Origin: JAAYDF01 sp964511155
GTDB lineage: Bacteria; Planctomycetota; Phycisphaerae; UBA1845; PWPN01
Reading direction: 5' to 3'
DNA: 38,638 nt
NCBI GenBank assembly: GCA_964511155.1
Contig: CAZEEJ010000035.1
Coordinates: forward strand, 1 to 38,638
Part shown: positions 1 to 7,004 of the stretch, piece after piece
Layout of the letters: the number at the start of each line of letters is the position of its first letter
Numbering within the stretch: the stretch's first letter is position 1
The notes under the pieces: generated by a model
Seen by the model: only the letters and a program-made list of their open reading frames with translations
Database searches by the model: none
Told to the model about the DNA's origin: nothing
Translations under genes and position numbers: made by a program

Positions 1-70
1 CTGCGCCTCTGCGTGAGCTGTTTTCTTCTCAGGACAACAAGAAAACCACGGTTAGAGTGCATCCTGAAAC

Positions 71-125
71 CGGTGTGGCACCGGCGTCTCGCGGGTGCCC
101 GGCGGCCACGGGGGGCCGCCGCTAC
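71..125 (+). repeat. GC-rich palindromic dispersed element, copy 1
   Basis: This copy reads CGGTGTGGCACCGGCGTCTC followed by a GGTGCCCGG block, a GGCGGCCAC block and a terminal CCGCCGCTAC. It matches the unit found twice inside the RNase P RNA gene (24654-24821), with a few substitutions that weaken the first hairpin. Related partial copies occur at 26428-26482 and 29051-29080. The internal inverted repeats suggest a REP-like or MITE-like non-autonomous element. Confidence 0.75.
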
Positions 126-310
126 AGGTTTTTAGGACGCACGGTTAGTAGTACAGAGGCGGGTGGCCCATGCATCGCCACGCGATGGGTGGGCCCACGA
201 TAATGCGGATGGAGGAAGGGCGCCCCGCAAAGCAGGCTTTCCCACCCGTTCGATCATCGCCAGCCCCCCCCGCCGCGGCGGGGATGGGCCACCCGCGCAG
301 GGACTCCGTC

Positions 311-334
311 ACCCGGGGACTTGCGTCCCCGGCT
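311..334 (-). repeat. GCAA-tetraloop hairpin element, inverted copy
   Basis: Read on the - strand, this is the perfect stem CCGGGGAC-GCAA-GTCCCCGG. The same 24 bases occur at 8311-8334 and 28674-28697 in the opposite orientation. The loop is of the GNRA type if transcribed in that direction. Confidence 0.8.
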
Positions 335-454
335 CTGTGGATTGGACGGTCGGCGGTTGCCCGCGTCGCCTGTGCGTTGTAGCGTATGGCGGCCGCGATA
401 CGGGTGCACGGGCGGCGCACCGCGAGCCGTTCGTCAAGCCAGGAGGAATCAGTC

Positions 455-1906
455 ATGGCTGGCATGTGCAAGCGGACGCTTGGTTTCTGGGTGGGGTTGG
501 TGCTGCTGCCCGGCGCGGCGGCCTGGGGGCAGGAGGCGACGCGGCAGGCGAGCGGGCCGGGTGCCCGGCCGAACATGGTGCTGATCGTCGCCGACGATCT
601 GGGCTACGCGGACCTCGGCTGCCAGGGGGCGACGGACGTGCGCACGCCGCACATCGACACGCTGGCCCGGGAGGGGGTGCGGTTCACGGATGGCTACGTC
701 TCGTGCCCGGTGTGCAGCCCGACGCGGGCGGGGCTGCTGACGGGGCGTTACCAGCAGCGGTTCGGTCACGAGTTCAACCCGGGGCCGGCCAACGCGGCCG
801 CGGTCGACTTCGGGTTACCGCTGACCGAGAGGACGCTGCCGGAGTATCTCAAGGCCGCCGGCTACACGCCGGGCATGGTGGGCAAGTGGCACCTCGGGTA
901 CCAGCCGGCCTACCTTCCCGGCCGGCGGGGCTTCGATGAGTTCTTCGGGTTCGCCGGCGGGGCGCATTCGTACGTCGATGCCCGGGCCGACGGCAATAAC
1001 CCGATACTCCGCGGTACGACGGTGGTGGACGAGAAGGAGTACCTGACCGACGCGTTCGCGCGCGAGGCGGTGGCGTTCATTGACCGACACGCACGCGAGC
1101 CCTTCTTCCTGTACTTGGCGTTCAACGCCGTGCACACGCCGATGCAGGCCCCGGAGAAGTACCTGGCGCGTTTTGCGGACATCGCGAATACCAAGCGGCG
1201 GACGCTGGCAGCCATGCTGTCGGCCATGGACGATGCTGTGGGGGCGGTGCTCGCCAAGCTGCGGGAGGCGGGCGTCGCGGACAACACGCTGATCTTCTTC
1301 ATCAGCGACAACGGCGGGCCGACGCAGGGCAACGGCTCGCGCAATACCCCGCTGAGCGGCTTCAAGGGCGACCTGCTGGAGGGCGGCATCCGGGTACCGT
1401 TCATCGTGCATTGGAAAGGCCGGCTGGAGGCGGGGAAGGTTTATCGCGAGCCGGTGATCGCGCTGGATATCCTGCCGACGCTGGTGGCGGCCGCCGGCGG
1501 CAGCGTGCCCGCCGAGGTGAAGCTCGACGGGGTCAACCTCCTGCCGTTCCTGACCGGCGAGCGGCAGGGGTCGCCGCACGAGGCCCTGTTCTGGCGGCAA
1601 GGCCGGAACATGGCCGTCCGCAGGGGCAACGACAAGCTGCTGATCCGGGATGGGGGCCCACCGCAGTTGTTCAATCTGGCCGATGACATCGGCGAGCAGC
1701 GCGACCTGGCGGCTGAGAAGCCGGCCAAGGCCCAGGAACTGAGCGCCGCCCTGAAGAAGTGGAACGCCACGCTGATGGAGCCGCTGTGGCAACGCCGGGT
1801 CGCGCCGCGTGCCGGTCAGCGGCAGGCACAGACCCGCCCCGCCGAGCGTCGCGGTCAGGACCGCCCCGCCGAGCGTCGTGGACAACGAGGACAATCGCGG
1901 AATTGA
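455..1906 (+). CDS. Secreted type I sulfatase (formylglycine-dependent)
   Basis: A 483-residue exported sulfatase expected to hydrolyse sulfate esters, probably on polysaccharides. Residues 1 to about 26 form a signal peptide with a hydrophobic WVGLVLLPGAAAW core. The catalytic cysteine is C87 in the CSPTR motif (CxPxR), which is oxidised to formylglycine in this family. Metal-site residues are visible as DD47-48 and the SDNGGP block at 284-289; the KWH block lies near 144-146. The length is normal for the family. The start at 455 is chosen over an in-frame ATG at 386 because AGGAGGA lies 7 nt upstream and the signal peptide begins there. The C-terminus is an odd basic, repetitive tail containing RPAERRGQ twice, encoded by a short DNA direct repeat near 1840-1890. 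The substrate is not predictable from the sequence. It is followed 8 nt later by a second sulfatase. Confidence 0.93.
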   Translation: MAGMCKRTLGFWVGLVLLPGAAAWGQEATRQASGPGARPNMVLIVADDLGYADLGCQGATDVRTPHIDTLAREGVRFTDGYVSCPVCSPTRAGLLTGRYQQRFGHEFNPGPANAAAVDFGLPLTERTLPEYLKAAGYTPGMVGKWHLGYQPAYLPGRRGFDEFFGFAGGAHSYVDARADGNNPILRGTTVVDEKEYLTDAFAREAVAFIDRHAREPFFLYLAFNAVHTPMQAPEKYLARFADIANTKRRTLAAMLSAMDDAVGAVLAKLREAGVADNTLIFFISDNGGPTQGNGSRNTPLSGFKGDLLEGGIRVPFIVHWKGRLEAGKVYREPVIALDILPTLVAAAGGSVPAEVKLDGVNLLPFLTGERQGSPHEALFWRQGRNMAVRRGNDKLLIRDGGPPQLFNLADDIGEQRDLAAEKPAKAQELSAALKKWNATLMEPLWQRRVAPRAGQRQAQTRPAERRGQDRPAERRGQRGQSRN

Positions 1907-1914
1907 GGGACGGC

Positions 1915-3312
1915 ATGCGCGTTGGATGTTTCATTGCCGTTGCGGCTTGCGTTTTGTTCGTCACGCCGAGGCTTCGAGCGGCGGAGCCTGCGCGTCCGCA
2001 CATCCTCTTCGTCCTGATCGACGACATGGGATACGGCGACCTGAGCTGCTACGGCGGCACGCGGGTTGAGACCACGCATATCGACACGCTGGCACGGGAG
2101 GGTATTCGCTTCACGCAGTTCTATGTGAACGCCCCGATCTGCAGCCCATCCCGCGTGGCCCTGACGACCGGGCAGTATCCCGGCCGCTGGCGCATCACCT
2201 CGTACCTGGACAACCGCGAAGCGGACCGCAAGCGCGGACTGGCGGACTGGCTTTCGCTCAAGGCCCCGAGTCTCGCCCGCTTTTTGGCGCAGGCCGGCTA
2301 CCACACCGCCCACGTGGGCAAGTGGCACATGGGCGGGCAGCGCGACGTCGGCGACGCACCGCTGATCACCGAGTACGGCTTCGCCGCCTCGCTGACGAAC
2401 TTCGAAGGACTCGGCGAGCGGGCCCTGCCCTTGTTTGAGCCCCACCCCGACGGCCGGCCGTTCCACCACGGCCCCACGCAGATGAACGCCCGGCTCGGCG
2501 GCGGGCCCATCCACTGGATCGACCGGCACAAGGTCACCGAGTTCTTCGTGGATCGGGCCATCCGCGAGATCCAGACGGCCATCGACAAGAGCCGGCCGTT
2601 CTATATCAACCTCTGGCTCGACGACGTGCATACGCCCATGCAGGCCCCGCCCAGGCTGCGCGGGGACGGCTCACGCGAGGCCCACTACCTGGGCGTCATG
2701 AAGGAGATGGACACGCAGCTCGGACGCCTGTTCGACTTTGTTCGCTCGCGGCCCGAGCTTCGCGACAACACGCTGATTCTGGTGGCGAGCGACAATGGCC
2801 CGGAGCCGGGCTGCGGGACGACGGGCGGCCTGCGCGGCAGCAAGGCCGTGCTCTACGAGGGCGGCATCCGCAGTCCGCTCATCGTCTGGTACCCCGGCAT
2901 CCCGCCGGCCGCCGTCGGCACGACCAACGAGCGGACCGTCGTGGCGGGCATGGACCTGCCGCCCTCGCTGTTGGCCCTCGCCCACGTGCCGTTCCCGGCC
3001 GACGTCGCCTTCGATGGGCTGAACATGGCCGACGCCCTGGTCGGCCGCAGTGCACCGAAACGTGAGCAACCCATCATGTGGGTCCGCCCGCCGGATCGGC
3101 CCGGCCCCGACAACAGTTGGCCCGACCTGGCCATCCGCGACGGCGACTGGAAACTGCTGGTCAACCGCGACGGCTCAAAACCCGAGCTTTTCAACGTGAT
3201 CGACGACCCGTCCGAATCAACCAATCTCGCGGACAAGCACCCGAAGAGGGTCCAGCGCCTGAGCACCGCGGTGATCGACTGGGACAAGGCCGTCCGGCAA
3301 ACCCTGAACTGA
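1915..3312 (+). CDS. Secreted type I sulfatase, second of tandem pair
   Basis: A 465-residue sulfatase with a signal peptide in residues 1-23 (MRVGCFIAVAACVLFV core). The CxPxR modification motif is C76-S-P-S-R80, with DD at 36-37 and a SDNGPE block in the C-terminal half, so the active site looks complete. It shares fold and motif order with the upstream sulfatase, but the two are clearly diverged and are unlikely to be a recent duplication. The start at 1915 uses GAGGGA at 1905-1910, which begins within the stop region of the first gene. This implies co-transcription and probably coupled translation. No formylglycine-generating or anaerobic sulfatase-maturating enzyme is in the window, so maturation must be encoded elsewhere. 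The pair fits desulfation of a sulfated glycan. Confidence 0.93.
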   Translation: MRVGCFIAVAACVLFVTPRLRAAEPARPHILFVLIDDMGYGDLSCYGGTRVETTHIDTLAREGIRFTQFYVNAPICSPSRVALTTGQYPGRWRITSYLDNREADRKRGLADWLSLKAPSLARFLAQAGYHTAHVGKWHMGGQRDVGDAPLITEYGFAASLTNFEGLGERALPLFEPHPDGRPFHHGPTQMNARLGGGPIHWIDRHKVTEFFVDRAIREIQTAIDKSRPFYINLWLDDVHTPMQAPPRLRGDGSREAHYLGVMKEMDTQLGRLFDFVRSRPELRDNTLILVASDNGPEPGCGTTGGLRGSKAVLYEGGIRSPLIVWYPGIPPAAVGTTNERTVVAGMDLPPSLLALAHVPFPADVAFDGLNMADALVGRSAPKREQPIMWVRPPDRPGPDNSWPDLAIRDGDWKLLVNRDGSKPELFNVIDDPSESTNLADKHPKRVQRLSTAVIDWDKAVRQTLN

Positions 3313-3384
3313 ACCGACACCGACGGCACGCCGTATCGCCCTGAAGCGGGCCCCTGGGCAAGAGGATGCACAAGCGTGCTGTGG

Positions 3385-3645
3385 TCAGGGCGCCTCGGAT
3401 GCCACGATGATGACGCGCGAATGTTCCGGCAGCTTCACACTGGGATCGAGCGGACGCACCAGGCCGTTCTCCACAACACCCGCCACGGCCCGGGGGTGCC
3501 GGGTCTGGCGGGCGAGGTGAGCCTCCAGGGGCTCGGCCACCGCGCCCAACGGCAATTCGAGAGGCTCAAGCTGAGGCTCCGCCGCGATGCGCTCATCTTG
3601 CGCTCGCTGCTTGGGGCTTCGCTGATCACCTGCGGGATGGGTCAT
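3385..3645 (-). CDS. Putative antitoxin (DUF104-like)
   Basis: An 86-residue small protein. Its C-terminal half contains a GVVENGLVRPLDPSVKLPEH pattern, then SRVIIVA. This resembles the short beta-rich antitoxins of the DUF104 (AF2212-like) type, in which a Gly/Val-rich strand is followed by LP-E-G/H and a hydrophobic strand. The N-terminal part is charged and probably helical. It begins 12 bp after the end of the small upstream gene on the same strand, so the two form an operon with this gene second. The assignment rests on pattern resemblance and context. It could instead be an unrelated small protein. Confidence 0.55.
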   Translation of the reverse strand: MTHPAGDQRSPKQRAQDERIAAEPQLEPLELPLGAVAEPLEAHLARQTRHPRAVAGVVENGLVRPLDPSVKLPEHSRVIIVASEAP

Positions 3646-3657
3646 CCTGTCGGCCTT

Positions 3658-3915
3658 TCAGTAGGCGGTGATGACGAAGATGGGCACCTCGCCCAACTCC
3701 TCGAACACGTCAGGGCCTTCAGCATCCTCTTTATCATAGCGCCAGATCACCCAGATGCGGCGGCCGGAAGGAGTGGCTGCGAACATCTGGAATGAACCCT
3801 CCTGGCGGGGCGTCAGGCTGAACACATGATCAAATGCCGCCTCAACTTCTTCAGCCGAAAGCCCGTGGGCGTCGATTTTCTGAAGGTTCCACTCTATCCA
3901 CTTAAACCGCCGCAT
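3658..3915 (-). CDS. Putative toxin, BrnT/DUF497-like
   Basis: An 85-residue protein beginning MRRFKWIEWNLQKIDAHGLS, then EEVEAAFDH. Small RNase-type toxins of the BrnT (DUF497) family start with a similar F-x-W-x(5)-N-x(3)-K-H-G-x-S-x-E-E-x(3)-F pattern. The later strands (RRIWVIWRYD and VFVITAY-like PIFVITAY) also fit that fold. A GAGGAG ribosome binding site lies about 10 nt before the ATG. The gene precedes the putative antitoxin by 12 bp. In canonical brnTA the antitoxin is an RHH protein, so this pairing with a DUF104-like partner would be a mixed module. Expected activity is ribosome-independent mRNA cleavage if the family call is right; this is inferred, not shown. Confidence 0.6.
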   Translation of the reverse strand: MRRFKWIEWNLQKIDAHGLSAEEVEAAFDHVFSLTPRQEGSFQMFAATPSGRRIWVIWRYDKEDAEGPDVFEELGEVPIFVITAY

Positions 3916-4073
3916 GGGCCGTCAGTCTCCTCGCCAGCGGGCAGGATAGCCCAGCGACCCGACAGGATCAATAAGCACGGGGCACTTTTGCGGTCACGAT
4001 CCGCATCAACCGGGTCGGGGCAGACAGGCATTAAGCGACACTCAATGGCGACACGGACCGGTGCTACAACTGA

Positions 4074-5288
4074 TTATGGGCGGTGGGTTACGTCCTGGGT
4101 CGGTCTTGCGGGCGGAGGGGAGAGTACAGGCCTGAGCATGCGTTCGACCCACAGCACCAGCATCAGGAGAGCGAAGAACACAGGCACAATCAGGAAGCTG
4201 CTTTGCAAGCCGGCACGGTCGCCGATGAACCCCATCAGCCACGAAGCGAAAGCGAAGCCCGGTATGCCCGCACACGACAGCAGAATGAACAGGGACGTGG
4301 TCTCCAGCGAGAGGCGATCGGCGGCATAGGACTGGATGCTCGGCCAGAAGCACGCGACGGAGAGGCCGGCCAGCACGAGCACGGCGTAGAGGTGTTCCAC
4401 GCTCCGCACCGCCGGAACCAGAAAGCTGATGCCAAAGCCCGCCACGGCCGACAGGACCATAAGGCGGTGCAGGTGTCGCTGTTTGACCAGCCAGCCGCCG
4501 GCGAAGCGGCCGACGATCATGCCGCCCGCGAAGCAGGCGGTGCCGATACCCCCGGCCCGCGGCAGGGCCTGGTGATGAAGTTGAATGTAGCTGGCACTCC
4601 AGAAGGTGAACGCCCCTTCAGCCCCCCCGGCGAGGAACATCATCGGCACAAACAGCCAGAACCGCCCGGTGGTCAGGATCTCGCGCTTATGACCGAGTAC
4701 GTCGCCGGCGCTGTGCTCGGTCGTGTGATGGTACCGGCGGCCCAGGATCAGGAAGAGTGCGCCGGCCAGCACACTGAATCCACCCAGCGACGCGGCGATC
4801 AGTCGCCACGATACGTCGCGCGTCAGCAGATCGCCGGTGAACAACACCGTCACCAGCACGCCGACCGACCAGAACCCGTTGACGATGTTGAGATACCGGC
4901 CGGACTCTTCCGGATGCAGGTCCTGAACGAGCGGGTTGATCAAGCCTTCGACGACCCCGCCGCCCACGCCAAGCAGGGCCGCGGCCATGACGACCACGCC
5001 GTAGCCCGGAGCCACGGCGTAGAGGCCCAGGCCCGCGCCGAGGACCATCAGCCCCAACCCAAGCACCCAAACTTTGCCCCAACGTGCCGCTGCAAATCCG
5101 CTGCCCAGCAGTACCAGCAGAATCAGCAGACTTCGGGTCGCCTCGATGGCCCCGCCCTCGGCCAGCGTGAGAGACAACTCTCGCGCCAGGATCACCAGAC
5201 AGATGGGGGTGACGACCGCGCTGGCGGCGTACGCCAGGAAGCTGATGCACGCGGCCCCGTCCAGTGGATGGAATCTGAACCCCGCCAT
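4074..5288 (-). CDS. Major facilitator superfamily transporter
   Basis: A 404-residue polytopic membrane protein with about 12 hydrophobic segments, split by a cytoplasmic loop near the middle (RRYHHTTEHSAGDVLGHKRE region). Charged residues in the early helices and the NPLVQDLHP segment resemble sugar-type MFS carriers of the FucP kind, but the substrate cannot be deduced. The reading frame stays open upstream to 5492, where it crosses a low-complexity repeat. The ATG at 5288 is preferred because the MFS fold starts there and CGGAG lies about 10 nt upstream. The C-terminal tail is proline-rich. Its location beside sulfatases and glycan enzymes fits uptake of a released sugar, which is inference. 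Confidence 0.88.
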   Translation of the reverse strand: MAGFRFHPLDGAACISFLAYAASAVVTPICLVILARELSLTLAEGGAIEATRSLLILLVLLGSGFAAARWGKVWVLGLGLMVLGAGLGLYAVAPGYGVVVMAAALLGVGGGVVEGLINPLVQDLHPEESGRYLNIVNGFWSVGVLVTVLFTGDLLTRDVSWRLIAASLGGFSVLAGALFLILGRRYHHTTEHSAGDVLGHKREILTTGRFWLFVPMMFLAGGAEGAFTFWSASYIQLHHQALPRAGGIGTACFAGGMIVGRFAGGWLVKQRHLHRLMVLSAVAGFGISFLVPAVRSVEHLYAVLVLAGLSVACFWPSIQSYAADRLSLETTSLFILLSCAGIPGFAFASWLMGFIGDRAGLQSSFLIVPVFFALLMLVLWVERMLRPVLSPPPARPTQDVTHRP

Positions 5289-5631
5289 GCCGACGACGCT
5301 CCGTGCCGAGAATCGGGTATCTTGCCCGAGTGAACGCGGACGCGGCTGGTTTCCGCCTCTGCCGGTCAGCCGCGATGCCCCCCCCAGTTGCATTCTGCAA
5401 CCGGGGGAATCGAGAATGAGGAATGGAGAATTGAGAAAAACCACCTCCCGTACCTGTCGCCCCACCTCACCAGCGGTGAGCTTCGCCGACATCCACGGGC
5501 GACGCGGTTTCTCACTTCTGACTTCTCACTTCTCACTTTCCCCGCGTTGCGGCATGCAACGCTGGGGACGATTCAACGCTTGTGTATTCGACTTCATCGA
5601 TGATCCCTGTGAGCCGTCCGATCTCGCTGGT
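5289..5631. other. Intergenic gap between MFS and cupin genes
   Basis: No gene is supported. The gap is filled mainly by the composite repeat at 5381-5567 and by short flanks. Any reading frame through it is repeat-derived. Confidence 0.6.
5381..5567. repeat. Composite repeat: two hairpins flanking inverted AG-rich tracts
   Basis: The left hairpin at 5381-5407 pairs CCCCC and GTTGCA with TGCAAC and GGGGG across a TTC loop, with one mismatch. The right hairpin at 5540-5567 pairs CCCC and GCGTTGC with GCAACGC and GGGG. Between them an AG-rich tract (GAATGAGGAATGGAGAATTG, 5411-5430) faces a CT-rich tract (TTCTCACTTCTGACTTCTCA, 5509-5528) of similar composition on the other strand. The arrangement looks like a symmetric element of about 187 bp. 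Confidence 0.65.
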
Positions 5632-6132
5632 TTACAATTCGTCCTTGCCGTCGTCGGGCCGGGGCGGCACCGGCAGTCCCTTGCTGTTGAAGCGGACGAC
5701 GGTGAAGACCAGCGGCCCCTCGCCGGTGTTGGTCAGGCCGTGGAAGTCCCACGGCCGCACGTAGAGCACGTCGCCCTTGCGGGCGGGGGATTCCTTGCCA
5801 TTGAGGTACCAAGTGCCCGAACCTTCGGTGACGACCAGGTACTCTTCCTCGGCGTGGCGGTGGGCACGATGGACGGCCTTGCCCGGTCGGACGACCGCGG
5901 TTGCGGTCAGCACGTCCTTGGTCCCGGGCGACTCGCCGCGATAAAAAACCCGCATCTCGCCCCAGTCGTGGGTGTACAGCGCCGCGCCCTCCCAGGACAC
6001 GATGCGGGAATCGAGCACCGCTGGTCGGCTGGCCGGCCGCTGCTCCCCTTCCGCCCGGCAGAAGAACGCAATCGCCAGCACCGCCGGGCCGGCCACGGCG
6101 ACCGTCCACGCCGCTTTCGTTGACGTCGGCAT
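5632..6132 (-). CDS. Exported single-domain cupin protein
   Basis: A 166-residue protein with an N-terminal hydrophobic segment (AVAGPAVLAIAFF, residues 12-24) acting as signal peptide or anchor. A cupin domain follows at about 70-150. Metal ligands visible are H91 and H93, E97 and, in the second cupin motif, H131 (GDVLYVRPWDFHG). The protein therefore probably binds a divalent metal in a small beta-barrel. The enzymatic activity is unknown: cupins of this size include sugar-binding and isomerase-like proteins. The start at 6132 is chosen among adjacent ATGs because AGGAGG lies 5 nt upstream; the ATG 3 nt earlier is too close to that site. It is on the same strand as the MFS gene, but the repeat-filled gap makes a shared transcript uncertain. 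Confidence 0.8.
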   Translation of the reverse strand: MPTSTKAAWTVAVAGPAVLAIAFFCRAEGEQRPASRPAVLDSRIVSWEGAALYTHDWGEMRVFYRGESPGTKDVLTATAVVRPGKAVHRAHRHAEEEYLVVTEGSGTWYLNGKESPARKGDVLYVRPWDFHGLTNTGEGPLVFTVVRFNSKGLPVPPRPDDGKDEL

Positions 6133-6369
6133 CATATCCTCCTCGCCGTCGCGGTCCCGCAACGCCCCTGTACGCCGATGATGTGTTACCAGTCACCTCC
6201 GGGGATCGTAACGGCGGCGCAACGGCTGTCAAACCCGCTCCGATCCTCCTGCCGGTCAGGGCTTTCCGTACCGCGACCGTAAGGGAGCGGGGGCGAAATG
6301 GAGACAGGCACCGCTGGAACGATGTGTCACAGGCCCTCAACTTGGCCCGCATCGTAACCGTTCACGAGT

Positions 6370-6491
6370 CGAACCACCAAGACACGAAGACACAAAGAAG
6401 GTAGCCTGGTCAAGCAGTCGCACGCCAGGTTCTCACCGATCATCGGTCTTGGTGTCTTTGTGTCTTGGTGGTTCAAATCATTCGTGAGTCC
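6370..6491. repeat. Large inverted repeat of ACCACCAAGACAC type
   Basis: The left arm 6371-6398 contains GAACCACCAAGACACGAAGA and a following CACAAAG. The right arm 6447-6475 is nearly its reverse complement (CTTGGTGTCTTTGTGTCTTG, then GTGGTTC). The arms are separated by about 48 bp that contain a short GCCTGG/CCAGG pairing. Outer flanks 6362-6370 (TCACGAGTC) and 6483-6490 (CGTGAGTC) have related composition. A transcript would fold into a long hairpin. Confidence 0.75.
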
Positions 6492-6664
6492 GGCCCGCCG
6501 GCAACGGGGTTAAGTCACCGCGGCAAAGAGAACCCTGTGAACGGTTACCCCGCATCCGAGGATGCATCCTTCATCAAGCATCGCGGGGGCGAAGCCAGTC
6601 CCCATTTCGCCCCGACGCCGCCATCCTCGCGTACGGGGCTGGCGAGCTACGCCACATTGAGCAC

Positions 6665-6859
6665 GGGTCTGAGTACAGACCCATGCCACCCTCTGCCTGA
6701 TGCCACGGATCATCAAACGTCCCCCACCCGCCGCGGGCGAAATGACCAATGCCGAAGCACCAATGACCAATGAAGTCCGGCCGGGTGGCATGGGCCTGTA
6801 CTCAGGCCCGTGGCCTGGCGCGGTCCGCCACGGGTCGGAGTACCGACCCATGCCACCCG
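6665..6859. repeat. Three GAGTAC-centred hairpins with CCATGCCACC flank
   Basis: Copy 1 at 6665-6690 has the stem GGGTCTG-AGTA-CAGACCC followed by ATGCCACC. Copy 2 at 6783-6809 is inverted: GGTGGCAT precedes GGGCCTG-TACT-CAGGCCC. Copy 3 at 6831-6859 is GGGTCGG-AGTA-CCGACCC followed by ATGCCACCC. Stem bases differ between copies but change in compensating pairs, so the hairpin is preserved. Confidence 0.75.
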
Positions 6860-6928
6860 TCGGAGTTCTGGTTTCGGGCTTGGTCATTGATGGGTCATTG
6901 AGCCTTGGGCGTTCGCCATTTTGCGCCT

Positions 6929-6957
6929 TTGGCCTCCACGGGGGCATCCGTTATACT
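6929..6957 (+). promoter_or_regulatory. Probable sigma70-type promoter for serine hydrolase gene
   Basis: TTGGCC at 6929-6934 and TATACT at 6952-6957 are separated by 17 bp. The -35 matches the consensus at four of six positions and the -10 at five of six. The predicted transcript start leaves a 5' leader of about 40 nt before the GTG at 7005. Confidence 0.5.
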
Positions 6958-7004
6958 CTCCGCCCGTGTCCAAGTGTCCTGCGTCCTGGGTGAGGATTCC
7001 GAAA

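Larger units (their letters stand above)
1..454. other. Intergenic region upstream of sulfatase genes
   Basis: No convincing gene is present. Positions 1-18 (CTGCGCCTCTGCGTGAG) resemble low-complexity text-like repeats. GTTTTCTT at 20-27 and AAGAAAAC at 39-46 form a perfect 8-bp inverted repeat with an 11-nt loop. A copy of the GC-rich palindromic element lies at 71-125 and a GCAA-loop hairpin in inverted orientation at 311-334. The sulfatase ribosome binding site AGGAGGA is at 441-447. No clear promoter was recognised. Confidence 0.6.
6133..7004. other. Repeat-filled intergenic region (about 870 bp)
   Basis: No protein gene is supported. It holds an inverted pair built on GGGGCGAAATGG-type sequence (6288-6310 and, inverted, 6592-6614), a large inverted repeat at 6370-6491, three GAGTAC-centred hairpins (6665-6859) and ATGACCAATG-type short repeats at about 6740-6776. 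The promoter and ribosome binding site of the serine hydrolase are at the right end. Confidence 0.65.

Noticed and set aside
4083..5333. A 416-codon + strand frame opposite the MFS gene
   Set aside because: Composition is that of an antisense shadow, and the - strand has clear transmembrane periodicity.
5289..5492. N-terminal extension of the MFS protein
   Set aside because: The extension is encoded by hairpin and low-complexity repeat DNA and lacks homology to MFS N-termini.
6465..6993. Small frames in the gap before the serine hydrolase
   Set aside because: They are composed of repeats and hairpins and have no ribosome binding sites or recognisable protein features.
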